Notes: generated from the letters alone by a model not told the origin. Counted from the first letter of the stretch, positions 41,149 to 50,343 are shown. The stretch: 64,000 nucleotides of DNA from Pseudoxanthomonas suwonensis (GCA_003240695.1 QFNC01000001.1:1-64000); one strand, 5' to 3'. Translations and numbers: made by a program.

Positions 41149-42912
41149 GCGGCTGTGGGCGTGTTCGTGTGGCTGCAGTTCGGCTGGATCGGCGAGGTGC
41201 CTGCCATGCGGCAACCGGTGGACCGCAGCGGGTTCGCGCCACTGGTCCTGCTGCGGGTGCTGGCGATGTTCACCCTGCCGCACCAGTTCCAGATGGGCGT
41301 TGTGGAATGCCGGCAGCCGACCCACGTGCGCTCGGCGCGCTGGCTGTTTCAGCTGTACATGCTGCTGATCGCGCTGCCGATGCTGCGATTGTCGCGTGTC
41401 GGGGATGCGTGGTTGTCCGGTCGTGGCATGTCGTCGGATCTGTACGTGCTGGCGCTGCCGTTGCTGCAAGGGCAGCAGGCGCTGGCCTTGTTCTGCTTTC
41501 TCGGTGGTCTGAGCGCTGCAACCGGGATGATCGGCAACCACTGGGCGGCACCCTGGCTGGTGCGTCGCGCCCGCAGCGGTGATGGACGCGACGATCTGCG
41601 TGGACTGGTGCTGCTGCTGCGGCGTGGCGGGATCGCGGCGATCATGCTGGCGGCGTGGCTGTACGGACAGTGGGTGGCCGGAAACAGCGCGTTGGCCGAT
41701 GTCGGTGCGGTGTCGTCTTCGGCCCTGGCCACGCTGGTACCGGCTCTGGCCTTCGCGATCTGGCGACCGGACACGCCACCGCGTGCGGTGGCCATCGGCA
41801 TCGTGGCCGGCTTTGCTGCATGGGTCTGGGTGATGCTGGTGCCGCTGATGCTGCCGAACCGGACGGATTGGCTGCAGCACGGGCCGATGGGATGGCAGTG
41901 GCTGGCACCGGCCCATTTTCTGGGCTTGTCCAGCTGGAGTGCCCTGTCGCGCGGCATGGGTGCCTGCCTGGCCATCGCCATCCTGACGACAGCGACAGCC
42001 GCAGCGTGGTTGCCGCTTCGACGCAAACCGGTGGATGCGTCATTCGATGTGCAGGCGCTGCGTCAGGCGACGCGGCGCTTCATTCCTGCAAAACGCCTGG
42101 ACGCGTTGCTGCAGGATGCGCCGGCTCAAGGTCCCCACCCGTGCGTGGACGCGTGCCGATCCGCAACTGCTGCGACGCGTGCTTCAGAACTTCCTGGCCA
42201 ATGCGGTGCGCTACACCGACGCGGCAGCGTGCTGCTGGGCGTGCGCCGGATCGATGGCGGCTTGCGGGTGGACGTATTCGACACAGGTCTGGGCATTCCG
42301 GCATCGGCGCAGAAGCGCATGTTCGAGGAATTCCGGCGTGGCGATGGCGCACGCGGACAGGGGCTGGGGCTCGGATTGTCGATTGCCGAGCGCATTGCCG
42401 ATGTGCTGCAGGCGCCCATGAGCCTGCACAGCCGGGTCGGACAGGGCACCCGATTCGGTTTGCGCATCCCGCTGCACACGGCTCCCGACGATGCGGCATG
42501 GCATCGGCCAGCTGCAACGCGCAGCGGTCAGGCGCGGGTGTTGCTGGTGGACAACGATCCTCAGGCGCTGGTGGCCCTGCGACTGTTGCTGGAAGGCTGG
42601 GGTCATGCCGTCGATACCGCCGGCAACGGTGATGCGGCGGCGGCGTGTCTGTCGCAGGAGGCGGCCGACATCTGGATCTTCGATTACCACCTCGATGACG
42701 GCGACACCGGTCTGGCCCTGCATGCACGGTTGTGCCGGCGCTTTGCCGCCAGACCCACGCTGATCGTCAGCGCCGATTCCGACGCGCAGGTGCGTCAGGC
42801 CGTGAACGATGCCGGTCTGTCGCTGCTGGGCCAGCCGCTCAAGCCGCTGGCGCTGAAATCGCTGCTGGATGGGCTGCTGGCCGCGCGCCGGTATCAGTCG
42901 CCGTCCAGCTGA
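41142..42912 (+). pseudogene. Hybrid sensor histidine kinase with PutP-like membrane domain, truncated and frameshifted
   Basis: Residues from AMAAVGVFVWLQFG onward match the middle of a sodium:solute-symporter-like sensor domain; the start is missing. The helical part runs to near KPVDASFDVQALRQATRRF. The dimerisation/phosphoacceptor region is then deleted, and the ATPase domain resumes in another frame at ADPQLLRRVLQNFLANAVRYT. About position 42221 the frame changes again to SVLLGVRRIDGG, DVFDTGLGIPASA and GLGLGLSIAERI. A receiver domain ends the gene (RVLLVDNDPQALVALRLL, FDYHLDDGDTGL). The loss of one G in a GACGGCGGC-like sequence explains the last shift. Confidence 0.8.
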
Positions 42913-43561
42913 CGGGCCGGATCGGTCAGCTCCAGTTCGCGCAGCACCACGCCGGCCTGGGTGCGGTTGCGCACGCCAGCCGCTCGAAGATCGCGGTCAG
43001 ATGCGCCTTGTCCGTGCGTTTCTGGATTTCCAGCCGCTCGGCGATCTCTTTGTTCAACAAGCGTTCGGCCACCCTGGTCAGCACCCGGAACTGCTGCGGC
43101 GACAGACTGGCCAGGCGTCCGGCCAGTTCGCTGTCGTGCCGATCGGGCTGTGCGCGCTGCACCGCGGCACGCAGCGTGTCCGGCAGCCATGGGTCGCAGT
43201 TCAGCACGGTCCGGATGGCGTCGCCCAGATCGTCCAAGCCGCCGCTTTTCGGCAGGTAACCCGCGGCGCCGTGGTCCAGCTCGCGCCGCACCACGCGCGG
43301 ATCGTCGTTGGCCGACACCACCACCACCGCCACCGCGGGATGCTGGGCGCGGATGGCCGCCAGTCCGGCCAGACCGTGGTTGCCGGGCATGTGCAGGTCC
43401 AGCAGCACCAGGTCGATGTCGGGTTCCTGCTCCAGTGCGGCCAGCACGCTGTCCAGCGAGTCGGCTTCGCGCACCTCCAGCTCGGCCACGGCATCCACGC
43501 TGGCGCCGCGCAGGGCGGCGCGGAACAGCGGATGATCGTCGGCGATCAACAGGGTGGGCAT
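42894..43561 (-). pseudogene. LuxR-type response regulator, frameshifted in the HTH domain
   Basis: The start MPTLLIADDHPLFRAAL, the phosphoacceptor region DLVLLDLHMPGNHGLAGL and the LYLPK-like GYLPKSGG define a receiver domain. The C-terminal HTH is LSPQQFRVLTRVAERLLNKE. After KAHLTAIFERL the frame ends in an unrelated tail with a stop at 42926. The neighbouring frame continues with the expected GVRNRTQAGVVLRELELTD to a stop at 42894. Loss of one G in CTGGGCGTG explains it. It faces the kinase remnant, and the two intact genes would have overlapped by 19 bases at their 3' ends. Confidence 0.75.
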
Positions 43562-43668
43562 GGCGAAGGCGACAGACGGCTCGGTATCCAGCCTAGCAAG
43601 TCGGTGGATCGTCTGCGCGCGGACCAAAGTACGATGCCGGGCTTGCCGCGACTTGCTAGGGTAGGGAC

Positions 43669-45525
43669 ATGATCACGATCTGCCGTTCCCCAGTGCTGGC
43701 CTGTGGTTTGGCCATGGTGCTGTCCGCCTGTGCCGGCACCGCCGTGCGCCCCTCCGCCGATTCGGCGACTGCCGGAGCCGCTGCCATGTTCCAAGCCGAA
43801 CGCGTCACCGAACACCGCGGGCAGGACGATCTGCTCACCGCAGGCCTCGGCTTGGCCGGACTGCAATCGCAAACGGAACCGGCCTTTGCCGACGCTGCAC
43901 GTCCCACCGCTGTCGAAGTGCGCCGTCGCGCGGTCTGGAGCAACTGGCGCGGCATCGCCGATCTGGCGCCGGGCGGCGGCTACGGCAGCGTCTACGGCAG
44001 TGTGCAGGCCGTGCCCGGGCGCGAATTCAGCGCCTACGCCACCATGACCGGTGCGCGCCATCCGCATCGGGTGCTGGTGCAGCTGCCCGACCAATTCGAT
44101 CGCAAGCGCCGTTGCGTGGTGGTGGCGCCAGCCTCGGGCTCGCGCGGGATTTACGGCGGCATTGCCGTGGCTGCCCCCTGGGCCTTGCCGAAAGGCTGCG
44201 CGGTGGCTTACACCGACAAGGGTGCCGGCAGTGATTATGTCGACTTGGCTGCGGGCGATGGCGTGCAAGTCGATGGCACCCGCGCCGCCCTGACCGGCGA
44301 TGCCGTCGCCTTCGTTCCCGATGTGGCGCCCGGCGCTGCCGGCATGGCCTTCAAGCACGCGCATTCGCAGGACAACCCCGAGGCGGACTGGGGCCGGCAT
44401 GTCAAACAGGCCGCCGAATACGCGCTGCAGGTGTTGAACCAGACCTGGCCCGAAGATCGCTACACCTTCGCCAACACCCGCGTCATCGCGGTGGGCATTT
44501 CCAATGGCGGCGGCGCCGTGCTGCGCGCGGCCGAACTGGATGGCGATTGGCTGGATGCCGTGGTCGCCGGCGAACCCAACATCCATCTGCCCGGCCACGG
44601 TGCCCGGCATCTGTACGACTACGCCAGCGAAGCCGCACTGCTGCAGCCATGCGCGCTGCTGCATCTGCCGGCGTCGGTGCTGGCCCAGCCGCCGCTGCGG
44701 GCGCAGATCGAGGCCGGCGGCGCGGCGCGTTGCGCCTCGCTGAAAGCCGCCGGGTTGGTGGAAGGCACCGACCAGGCCGCACAGGCGCGTTCGGCGTACG
44801 TGCAGCTGCGGGACACCGGCTGGACCGACGATGCGATGGCCGCCGGCGCCGCATCGACCGGTTTCGACCTGTGGCGTGCCGTGTTGGCCACGTACGCGTC
44901 GGCATATGGACGCTACCGCGTGGGCGAGCATCCCTGCGGACAGGCCTACATCGGCCTGAATCCGGATTTCAGCCCGCGCGCCTTCACCGATGCCGAACGC
45001 GCCGCCTGGTGGAGCGAAGGGTCCGGTATCCCGCCGGGCAACGGCATCGTGCTGACCGAACGCGCACCCGCACCGCCCGACCTGACCTTCGCCGGACTGC
45101 AATGCCTGCGCGAGCTGTGGACCGGCACCGATGCCGCCGCGCAGCGCGTGCAGGCCGGCATAAGCGACACCCACGCCACGCTGCCGCGCGCCGACCTGCC
45201 GATCATCGTGGTGCATGGCGAAGACGATGGGCTGATTCCGCTGGCCTTCACCAGCGCGCCCTACGTGCGGCAGGCACAGGCGGCCGGGCGCCGCGTGCGC
45301 TTCTGGCGCGTGGCCCATGCGGAACATTTCGATGCTTTCCTGGGCTTCCCCGATTACGCCACCCGCTACGTGCCGATGCTGCCGTACATCTACGCCGCAC
45401 TGGATCGGGCCTTGGCGCACATCGAACAGAAAGCCCCCTTGCCGGCCGATGCGCGCATCCAGCCCACGCTGCGCGCGGCCGGGCAGGGCCTGCAGGCCGG
45501 CGATCTGGCCATCCCGATGCGCTGA
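43669..45525 (+). CDS. D-(-)-3-hydroxybutyrate oligomer hydrolase, lipoprotein
   Basis: The 618-residue product matches the 3HB-oligomer hydrolase family throughout, including VVVAPASGSRGIYGGIAVA, the nucleophile motif VGISNGGG (Ser278) and IIVVHGEDDGLIPLAF near the catalytic aspartate. It splits hydroxybutyrate dimers and oligomers to monomers during PHB use. The N-terminus has a lipobox (LSAC, cysteine near residue 21), so it is probably membrane-anchored outside the cytoplasm. A TAGGGT box ends 6 bases before the ATG, with no ribosome-binding site. PHA synthase genes lie downstream. Confidence 0.9.
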   Translation: MITICRSPVLACGLAMVLSACAGTAVRPSADSATAGAAAMFQAERVTEHRGQDDLLTAGLGLAGLQSQTEPAFADAARPTAVEVRRRAVWSNWRGIADLAPGGGYGSVYGSVQAVPGREFSAYATMTGARHPHRVLVQLPDQFDRKRRCVVVAPASGSRGIYGGIAVAAPWALPKGCAVAYTDKGAGSDYVDLAAGDGVQVDGTRAALTGDAVAFVPDVAPGAAGMAFKHAHSQDNPEADWGRHVKQAAEYALQVLNQTWPEDRYTFANTRVIAVGISNGGGAVLRAAELDGDWLDAVVAGEPNIHLPGHGARHLYDYASEAALLQPCALLHLPASVLAQPPLRAQIEAGGAARCASLKAAGLVEGTDQAAQARSAYVQLRDTGWTDDAMAAGAASTGFDLWRAVLATYASAYGRYRVGEHPCGQAYIGLNPDFSPRAFTDAERAAWWSEGSGIPPGNGIVLTERAPAPPDLTFAGLQCLRELWTGTDAAAQRVQAGISDTHATLPRADLPIIVVHGEDDGLIPLAFTSAPYVRQAQAAGRRVRFWRVAHAEHFDAFLGFPDYATRYVPMLPYIYAALDRALAHIEQKAPLPADARIQPTLRAAGQGLQAGDLAIPMR

Positions 45526-45611
45526 GTCGCCAATCGGCCTTGCGGCGCCGGCCGTATTGCCGGTTTCACGCCTGGTTTGGCACTCTGGACTGCCTTCCCA
45601 AGGAACCTGCC

Positions 45612-46235
45612 ATGCCCAGCAAGCCGCGTCACTTTTCGATGCTGCGGGATTTCCATCTCGCCGATTGGTTCACCCTGGGCAATGCCTTCTGCGGCACCGG
45701 CGCCATTTTCGCGGCGATGCGTTTCCTGCAGGAAGGCGTGGTGCGCGACCTGCTGATCGGCATGGCCCTGATTCCGCTGGCCTTCGTGCTGGATGCGCTG
45801 GATGGCCGCATCGCGCGCTGGCGCAAGGTGGCCAGCACCCTCGGCCGCGAGCTGGATTCGCTGGCCGACGTGATCTCCTTCGGCGTGGCGCCGGCCGCAC
45901 TCGGCTATGCCTGCGGCTTGCAGGGCGGCTGGGACTGGGTGATCCTGAGCTACTTCGTCGGTTGCGGGGTGAGTCGCCTGGCGCGCTACAACGTCACCGC
46001 CGAGCAGCTGTCCGGCACCGAAGGCAAGGTGCGCTATTTCGAAGGCACGCCGATCCCCACCAGCGTGGTGATCGTCGGCCTGCTGGCGGCAGCGGCCATC
46101 ACCGGGCACATCGGCCAGCAGTTGTGGTTCGGCATGGTCCGGATCGGTCCGTGGCAGCTGCATCCGCTGGTGCTGGTGTATGCCCTGTCCGGATCGCTGA
46201 TGATCAGCAAGACCCTGCGCATCCCCAAACCCTGA
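45612..46235 (+). CDS. pssA: CDP-diacylglycerol-serine O-phosphatidyltransferase
   Basis: The 207-residue membrane protein has the CDP-alcohol phosphotransferase motif (DGRIARWRKVASTLGRELDS followed by LADVISFGVAP) and several hydrophobic helices. The type II PssA form makes phosphatidylserine, the precursor of phosphatidylethanolamine. I chose the ATG at 45612, after AAGGAA. The long open frame upstream is antiparallel-phase noise from the hydrolase gene. It sits between PHB degradation and synthesis genes. Confidence 0.9.
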   Translation: MPSKPRHFSMLRDFHLADWFTLGNAFCGTGAIFAAMRFLQEGVVRDLLIGMALIPLAFVLDALDGRIARWRKVASTLGRELDSLADVISFGVAPAALGYACGLQGGWDWVILSYFVGCGVSRLARYNVTAEQLSGTEGKVRYFEGTPIPTSVVIVGLLAAAAITGHIGQQLWFGMVRIGPWQLHPLVLVYALSGSLMISKTLRIPKP

Positions 46236-46289
46236 CCCCGGCGCGCAACGCGGCTTGGTAAACTCGCGCTTCCGCCGGGATGAGGAACG

Positions 46290-47657
46290 ATGGTGACTCC
46301 ATTTGCAACCGACGCGTCTGCCGATGCCGAGCGCTGGATGCGGCAGTTGTGGCAGGGTTGGACCGATGCGATGCGCAATGCGGCGACCGCGCCGGCAGCG
46401 GGGCAGGGGTTTCCGGGCTGGTCCCCGTCGATTCCGCCATGGGCATCGCTCCCGGCATTCGGCCACGGTTCGGCCGCGAGCGGCATGCCGAACTGGCAGC
46501 ACTGGATCGAAGGCTGGATGCGGCAGCTGCAGGGCAGCCGTGGCGGCCTGAACGACCTGGCCGACCAGGTCAACGCGCAGGCCAGGCAATGGTTCGCGCA
46601 GATGCAGCACCTGGCCGGACAATTCGCGCAGACACCGGCCGATGCCGGCCAGATCGCCGATGCCTGGCGCAAGGCGCTGGGCGCAGCGGGGCAGAATCCG
46701 TTTCCCGAACTGTTCCGCGGCCTGCGCGGTCCGGCGCTGGAGGGTCTGGAGCGATGGATGCTGGATGCCCAGCCGATGCTGGATGCCTGGAAACACGAAA
46801 CGCAGGCATTGTTGTCGCTGCCCGCCTTCGGTCCCGCGCGCGAGCATCAGGAACGCTGGCAGCGGCTGCTCAAGGCACAGTTGGACTTCCAGCAGCATGC
46901 GGCGGCATTCAACGCGCTGCTGGCCCGATCCGGCGAGGAAGCGTTTGTCCTGTTCGAGCAGAAACTCGCCGAACACCAGCAGCCGGGCCGGCAGCTGACC
47001 AGTGCCCGGGCGCTGTTCGATCTGTGGATCGACGCCTGCGAGGAAGCCTATGCCAAGGTGGCGCTGTCGGCCGAATTCCGCAGCGCCTACACCCGTGTCG
47101 TGGATGCGCAGATGACGCTGCGACTGGCCGTGCAGGGCCAGGTCGAACAGCTGTGCGAGTCGATCGGCCTGCCTACCCGCAGCGAAGTGGATGCGGCGCA
47201 TCGCAAGGTGGCACAGCTGGAGCGGCAGGTGCGACGCCTGCAGCAGGCACTGGCACCAGCCACGAGCGTCGTGCAGGCTGCGCAAGCCCCGTCGCCGCGT
47301 GCGGCCGCTTCCGGCAAGCCGACCGGAACGGCTTCGAAAGAGACGGTCCCCGCAACCGGCAAGCCTGCACGCAAACTTGGCGCGATGCCGGCCGCGACAG
47401 TTGCCGCGAAAACAACGTCCCGGTCGACGAACAAGGCAGCAACGAAAGCCGCATCGAAAGCCGCATCGAAAGCAAACCCGACAACCGCTTCGAAAACCGT
47501 GCCGCGCTCGCCGGACGCAGGGAAGTCGGATTCTGCGAGAACCCCGTCCCGCACCGCACCCGTCAGATCGCCGGCGCGTTCGGCCATCCCCGCCAATGCC
47601 ATGCCGATGGCCCCGCAGCCGCTGACGCGCGGCAGCCGCAAGAACAGGAAGCGTTGA
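46290..47657 (+). CDS. phaE: Class III PHA synthase subunit PhaE
   Basis: The 455-residue protein has the PhaE pattern: a Trp-rich N-terminus, WKHETQALLSLPAFGPAREHQ, then LFDLWIDACEEAYAKVALS and GLPTRSEVDAAHRKV. PhaE forms the active synthase with PhaC. The last 120 or so residues are a low-complexity Ala/Lys/Thr/Ser-rich tail with AATKAASKAASKA-type repeats, like histone H1 or PhaF-type tails. It could bind DNA or the granule surface. GGATGAGGA precedes the ATG; phaC starts 1 base after the stop. Confidence 0.9.
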   Translation: MVTPFATDASADAERWMRQLWQGWTDAMRNAATAPAAGQGFPGWSPSIPPWASLPAFGHGSAASGMPNWQHWIEGWMRQLQGSRGGLNDLADQVNAQARQWFAQMQHLAGQFAQTPADAGQIADAWRKALGAAGQNPFPELFRGLRGPALEGLERWMLDAQPMLDAWKHETQALLSLPAFGPAREHQERWQRLLKAQLDFQQHAAAFNALLARSGEEAFVLFEQKLAEHQQPGRQLTSARALFDLWIDACEEAYAKVALSAEFRSAYTRVVDAQMTLRLAVQGQVEQLCESIGLPTRSEVDAAHRKVAQLERQVRRLQQALAPATSVVQAAQAPSPRAAASGKPTGTASKETVPATGKPARKLGAMPAATVAAKTTSRSTNKAATKAASKAASKANPTTASKTVPRSPDAGKSDSARTPSRTAPVRSPARSAIPANAMPMAPQPLTRGSRKNRKR

Positions 47658-47658
47658 C

Positions 47659-48729
47659 ATGCACAGTCCGCTCAACATCACGCCGCAGGCCCTGATGAAC
47701 GAATTCTGGCAGTGGCAGTCGCGTCTGGCAGCCGCTCCGGAGACCCTGCGCCAGGTGGACGACGTGACCTTCGGTGCCACCGCGCGCGAGGAAGTGTGGC
47801 GCGACGGCAAGGTGGTGCTGTACCGCTTCGTCGGCGAGAAACTGCCCACCGCCAAGGTGCCGCTGCTGATCGGATACGCGCTGGTCAACCGTCCGTACAT
47901 GGTCGATCTGCAGGCCGACCGCTCCATCGTGAAGGGGCTGCTGGCGCGCGGCGAGGACGTGTACATCATCGATTGGGGCTATCCCGACCGCTCCGACCGT
48001 TTTCTCGATCTGGAAGACTACATCGAGCGCTTCATCGGCGGCGCGGTCGATCATCTGCGCCAGCGCAGCGGTCGGGGTGCGATCAATCTGCTCGGCATCT
48101 GCCAGGGCGGCGCATTTTCGTTGTGCTACGCCGCACTGCATCCGGACAAGGTGCGCAACCTGGTGACGATGGTCACGCCGGTGGATTTCCACACCCCGGA
48201 CAACATGCTGTCGAACTGGACCCGCGACATCGACGTGGACCGGCTGGTGGACGCGCTGGGCAACATCCCGGCCGACACGATGAACGCCAGCTACCTGATG
48301 CTGAAACCGTTCCGGCTGAATCTGCAGAAATACGTCGGGCTGGTGGACATCCTGGACAATCCGCGCGCGGTCGAGGATTTCCTGCGCATGGAGAAGTGGA
48401 TTTTCGATTCGCCCGACCTGGCCGGAGAGGCCTTCCGCCAGTTCACCAGGCAGTTCTACCAGCGCAACGGTTTCGTCAATGGCGGCATCGTCATCGGCGG
48501 GAACGAGGTGCATCTGGGACTGGTGGACATGCCGGTGCTCAACATCTATGCCGAACAGGACCATCTGGTGCCGCCGGCGGCGTCGAAGGCCTTGCGCGAA
48601 CTGGTCGGTACCGACGACTACACCGAGCTGGGTTTCCGCGGCGGCCACATCGGCATCTACGTGTCCAGCCGCGCGCAGACCCAAGTGCCGCAGACCATCC
48701 ACGACTGGCTGGCGCAGCGGTCGCGCTGA
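47659..48729 (+). CDS. phaC: Class III PHA synthase subunit PhaC
   Basis: The 356-residue alpha/beta-hydrolase-like enzyme has the lipase-box variant LLGICQGGAFSLCY with Cys148 as nucleophile, the aspartate in AEQDHLVPP and the histidine in GGHIGIYVSSRAQ. It polymerises hydroxyacyl-CoA to polyhydroxyalkanoate. The short length and the upstream phaE identify class III. The two genes are 1 base apart and clearly cotranscribed. Confidence 0.96.
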   Translation: MHSPLNITPQALMNEFWQWQSRLAAAPETLRQVDDVTFGATAREEVWRDGKVVLYRFVGEKLPTAKVPLLIGYALVNRPYMVDLQADRSIVKGLLARGEDVYIIDWGYPDRSDRFLDLEDYIERFIGGAVDHLRQRSGRGAINLLGICQGGAFSLCYAALHPDKVRNLVTMVTPVDFHTPDNMLSNWTRDIDVDRLVDALGNIPADTMNASYLMLKPFRLNLQKYVGLVDILDNPRAVEDFLRMEKWIFDSPDLAGEAFRQFTRQFYQRNGFVNGGIVIGGNEVHLGLVDMPVLNIYAEQDHLVPPAASKALRELVGTDDYTELGFRGGHIGIYVSSRAQTQVPQTIHDWLAQRSR

Positions 48730-48742
48730 ATCCGCCGCCGCG

Positions 48743-49897
48743 ATGATCCGCAAGGCTCTCGTGGTGCTGCAGGCGATGGGCATGCTCTGGGCCTTGCCCG
48801 TGACCGTGTTCGGACTGTTGGTGGGCGTTTTCGGCATGCTGCGCTACGGCGCGCATGCGCATCTGAACCGTCGCGATCGTGCCATCGTGTTCCACGGCTG
48901 GCCACGGCGTCGCGATGGCGGCGGCGGTGCCATCACCTTCGGCAACGTGATCGTGCACACCGGGCAATCGCTGGACGAACTGTGCGTGACCTATGCCCAT
49001 GGCGCCGGCCTGGCCGAGGAGCCGCCGATCGTGCTGGGCGATCACGAACGCGCGCACGTGTACCAGTACATGGCGCTGGGAGTCCTGTTCGTGCCGCTGT
49101 ATTTCCTGTGCGGCGGCGTGAGCGTGCGCAACCGCTTCGAACGCGCGGCCGATCGCTACGCGCTGACCGGTCGCGGCTGGTGGCCGTGGCCGGGATCAAC
49201 GACTTGCGTGTTATCTGCTAGATTCGCGCCGTCTCGCCTACTGGGAATGACCATGGCTTCGGGAACACCGGAACTGGAACGTTTCATCCACGATGCGCTG
49301 CAGCAGGGCCACAGCCGCGACGCCATCCAGAATGCACTGACCCAGGCCGGCTGGAGTACCCGCCAGACCGACGACATTCTCGGCGCCTATGCCGACGTGG
49401 ATTTTCCGCTGCCGGTGCCGAAACCGCGCGCCTCGCTGTCGGCACGCGATGCCTTCCTGTATCTGGTGCTGTTCGCCACGCTGTATTTCACCGCGTACAA
49501 CTTCGGCAGCCTGCTGTTCGACCTGATCAACTGGTGGCGGTCCGATCCGGCCAGAGCTCCATACGAAGTGGTGCAGCTCGGACCGTCGATGCGCTGGGCG
49601 GTTGCGGCACTCATCATCGCCTTCCCGGTTTTCGCCTGGCTGGCCGGGTTCCTGGCCAGGGAAGTGGATCGGCAGCCGATCAAGCGTCTGTCGCCGGTGC
49701 GGCGCTGGTTGACCTATCTCACCCTGTTCGTGGCGGCCGCCATCTTGATCGGCGACATGACCATGCTGGTGTACAACCTGCTGGGTGGCGAGCTGACCCT
49801 GCGTTTCGTGCTGAAGGTGGCTGTGGTGGGCCTGATCGCCGGCACCATTTTCGGTTATTACCTGTGGGATCTGCGTCGTGAGGAGGTCCGCGCATGA
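48743..49897 (+). CDS. Fused reading frame: HExxH membrane protein and DUF5671 protein
   Basis: One continuous 384-codon frame contains two unlike parts. Residues 1-150 hold an N-terminal membrane hairpin and a HERAH motif (101-105), followed by FERAADRYA, resembling a metallopeptidase core. Residues 171-384 are a DUF5671-type membrane protein. The linking segment (about 151-170) is of poor quality and looks like translated spacer. Either the first gene has lost its stop codon and become fused, or the second is translated on its own from 49253. Confidence 0.6.
   Translation: MIRKALVVLQAMGMLWALPVTVFGLLVGVFGMLRYGAHAHLNRRDRAIVFHGWPRRRDGGGGAITFGNVIVHTGQSLDELCVTYAHGAGLAEEPPIVLGDHERAHVYQYMALGVLFVPLYFLCGGVSVRNRFERAADRYALTGRGWWPWPGSTTCVLSARFAPSRLLGMTMASGTPELERFIHDALQQGHSRDAIQNALTQAGWSTRQTDDILGAYADVDFPLPVPKPRASLSARDAFLYLVLFATLYFTAYNFGSLLFDLINWWRSDPARAPYEVVQLGPSMRWAVAALIIAFPVFAWLAGFLAREVDRQPIKRLSPVRRWLTYLTLFVAAAILIGDMTMLVYNLLGGELTLRFVLKVAVVGLIAGTIFGYYLWDLRREEVRA
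49253..49897 (+). CDS. DUF5671 domain membrane protein (likely own start)
   Basis: From the ATG at 49253 the product has 214 residues. An N-terminal helical part (ELERFIHDALQQGHSRDAIQ) is followed by five to six membrane helices, beginning SARDAFLYLVLFATLYFTAY. This is the usual extent of DUF5671 proteins, which favours an independent start. TGGGA lies just upstream; ATG 49247 is an alternative. A TAGATT box (49219-49224) may be its -10. Function is unknown. The stop overlaps the next start (ATGA). Confidence 0.65.
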   Translation: MASGTPELERFIHDALQQGHSRDAIQNALTQAGWSTRQTDDILGAYADVDFPLPVPKPRASLSARDAFLYLVLFATLYFTAYNFGSLLFDLINWWRSDPARAPYEVVQLGPSMRWAVAALIIAFPVFAWLAGFLAREVDRQPIKRLSPVRRWLTYLTLFVAAAILIGDMTMLVYNLLGGELTLRFVLKVAVVGLIAGTIFGYYLWDLRREEVRA

Positions 49898-50316
49898 GCC
49901 GTCCGCTGGGCAAGAGCATACTGGTGGTGGCCGGCATGGCGATGGCCGCGACGATCGGGGCGGCGATCTGGGTGATGGGCGGGCCCGGCGCGCAGCGCGA
50001 ACGGCGCCTGGACGAACGCCGCATCGGCGACCTGCGCGACCTGCAATCCAGCATCGAGCAATACCACCGCGACCACGACCGGGTGCCTCCCGACCTGGCC
50101 ACCCTGGCCGGGCAGCCAGGCGTGGCATTGCCGTTGTCCGATCCGATCACCGGGCAGGCCTACGTGTATGTCGTGGAGGCGGCGGATCGCTACCGGCTGT
50201 GCGCGACGTTCGCCACCGATACCGCGCGCGACGGGCAGCGCGGCTACGGATTCGACACCGACTGGGCGCATGGCACGGGCAATACCTGTTTCCAGCGGCG
50301 GATCAAGGCGGAATAG
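49894..50316 (+). CDS. Conserved membrane-anchored periplasmic protein, function unknown
   Basis: The 140-residue product has one N-terminal helix (SILVVAGMAMAATIGAAIWV) and a soluble part with RRIGDLRDLQSSIEQYHRDH and LSDPITGQAYVYVVEA. That layout recalls type II pseudopilins without a prepilin cleavage motif. The ATG overlaps the stop of the DUF5671 gene, so the two are probably linked. I cannot name a function. Confidence 0.72.
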   Translation: MSRPLGKSILVVAGMAMAATIGAAIWVMGGPGAQRERRLDERRIGDLRDLQSSIEQYHRDHDRVPPDLATLAGQPGVALPLSDPITGQAYVYVVEAADRYRLCATFATDTARDGQRGYGFDTDWAHGTGNTCFQRRIKAE

Positions 50317-50343
50317 CGCTGCCGAACCGACGCGCCACAGGGT

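Noticed and set aside
39579..42912. A functional receptor-kinase fusion protein
   Set aside because: The receptor frame enters the kinase DNA out of phase and ends at 41582, so no continuous receptor-kinase protein is encoded.
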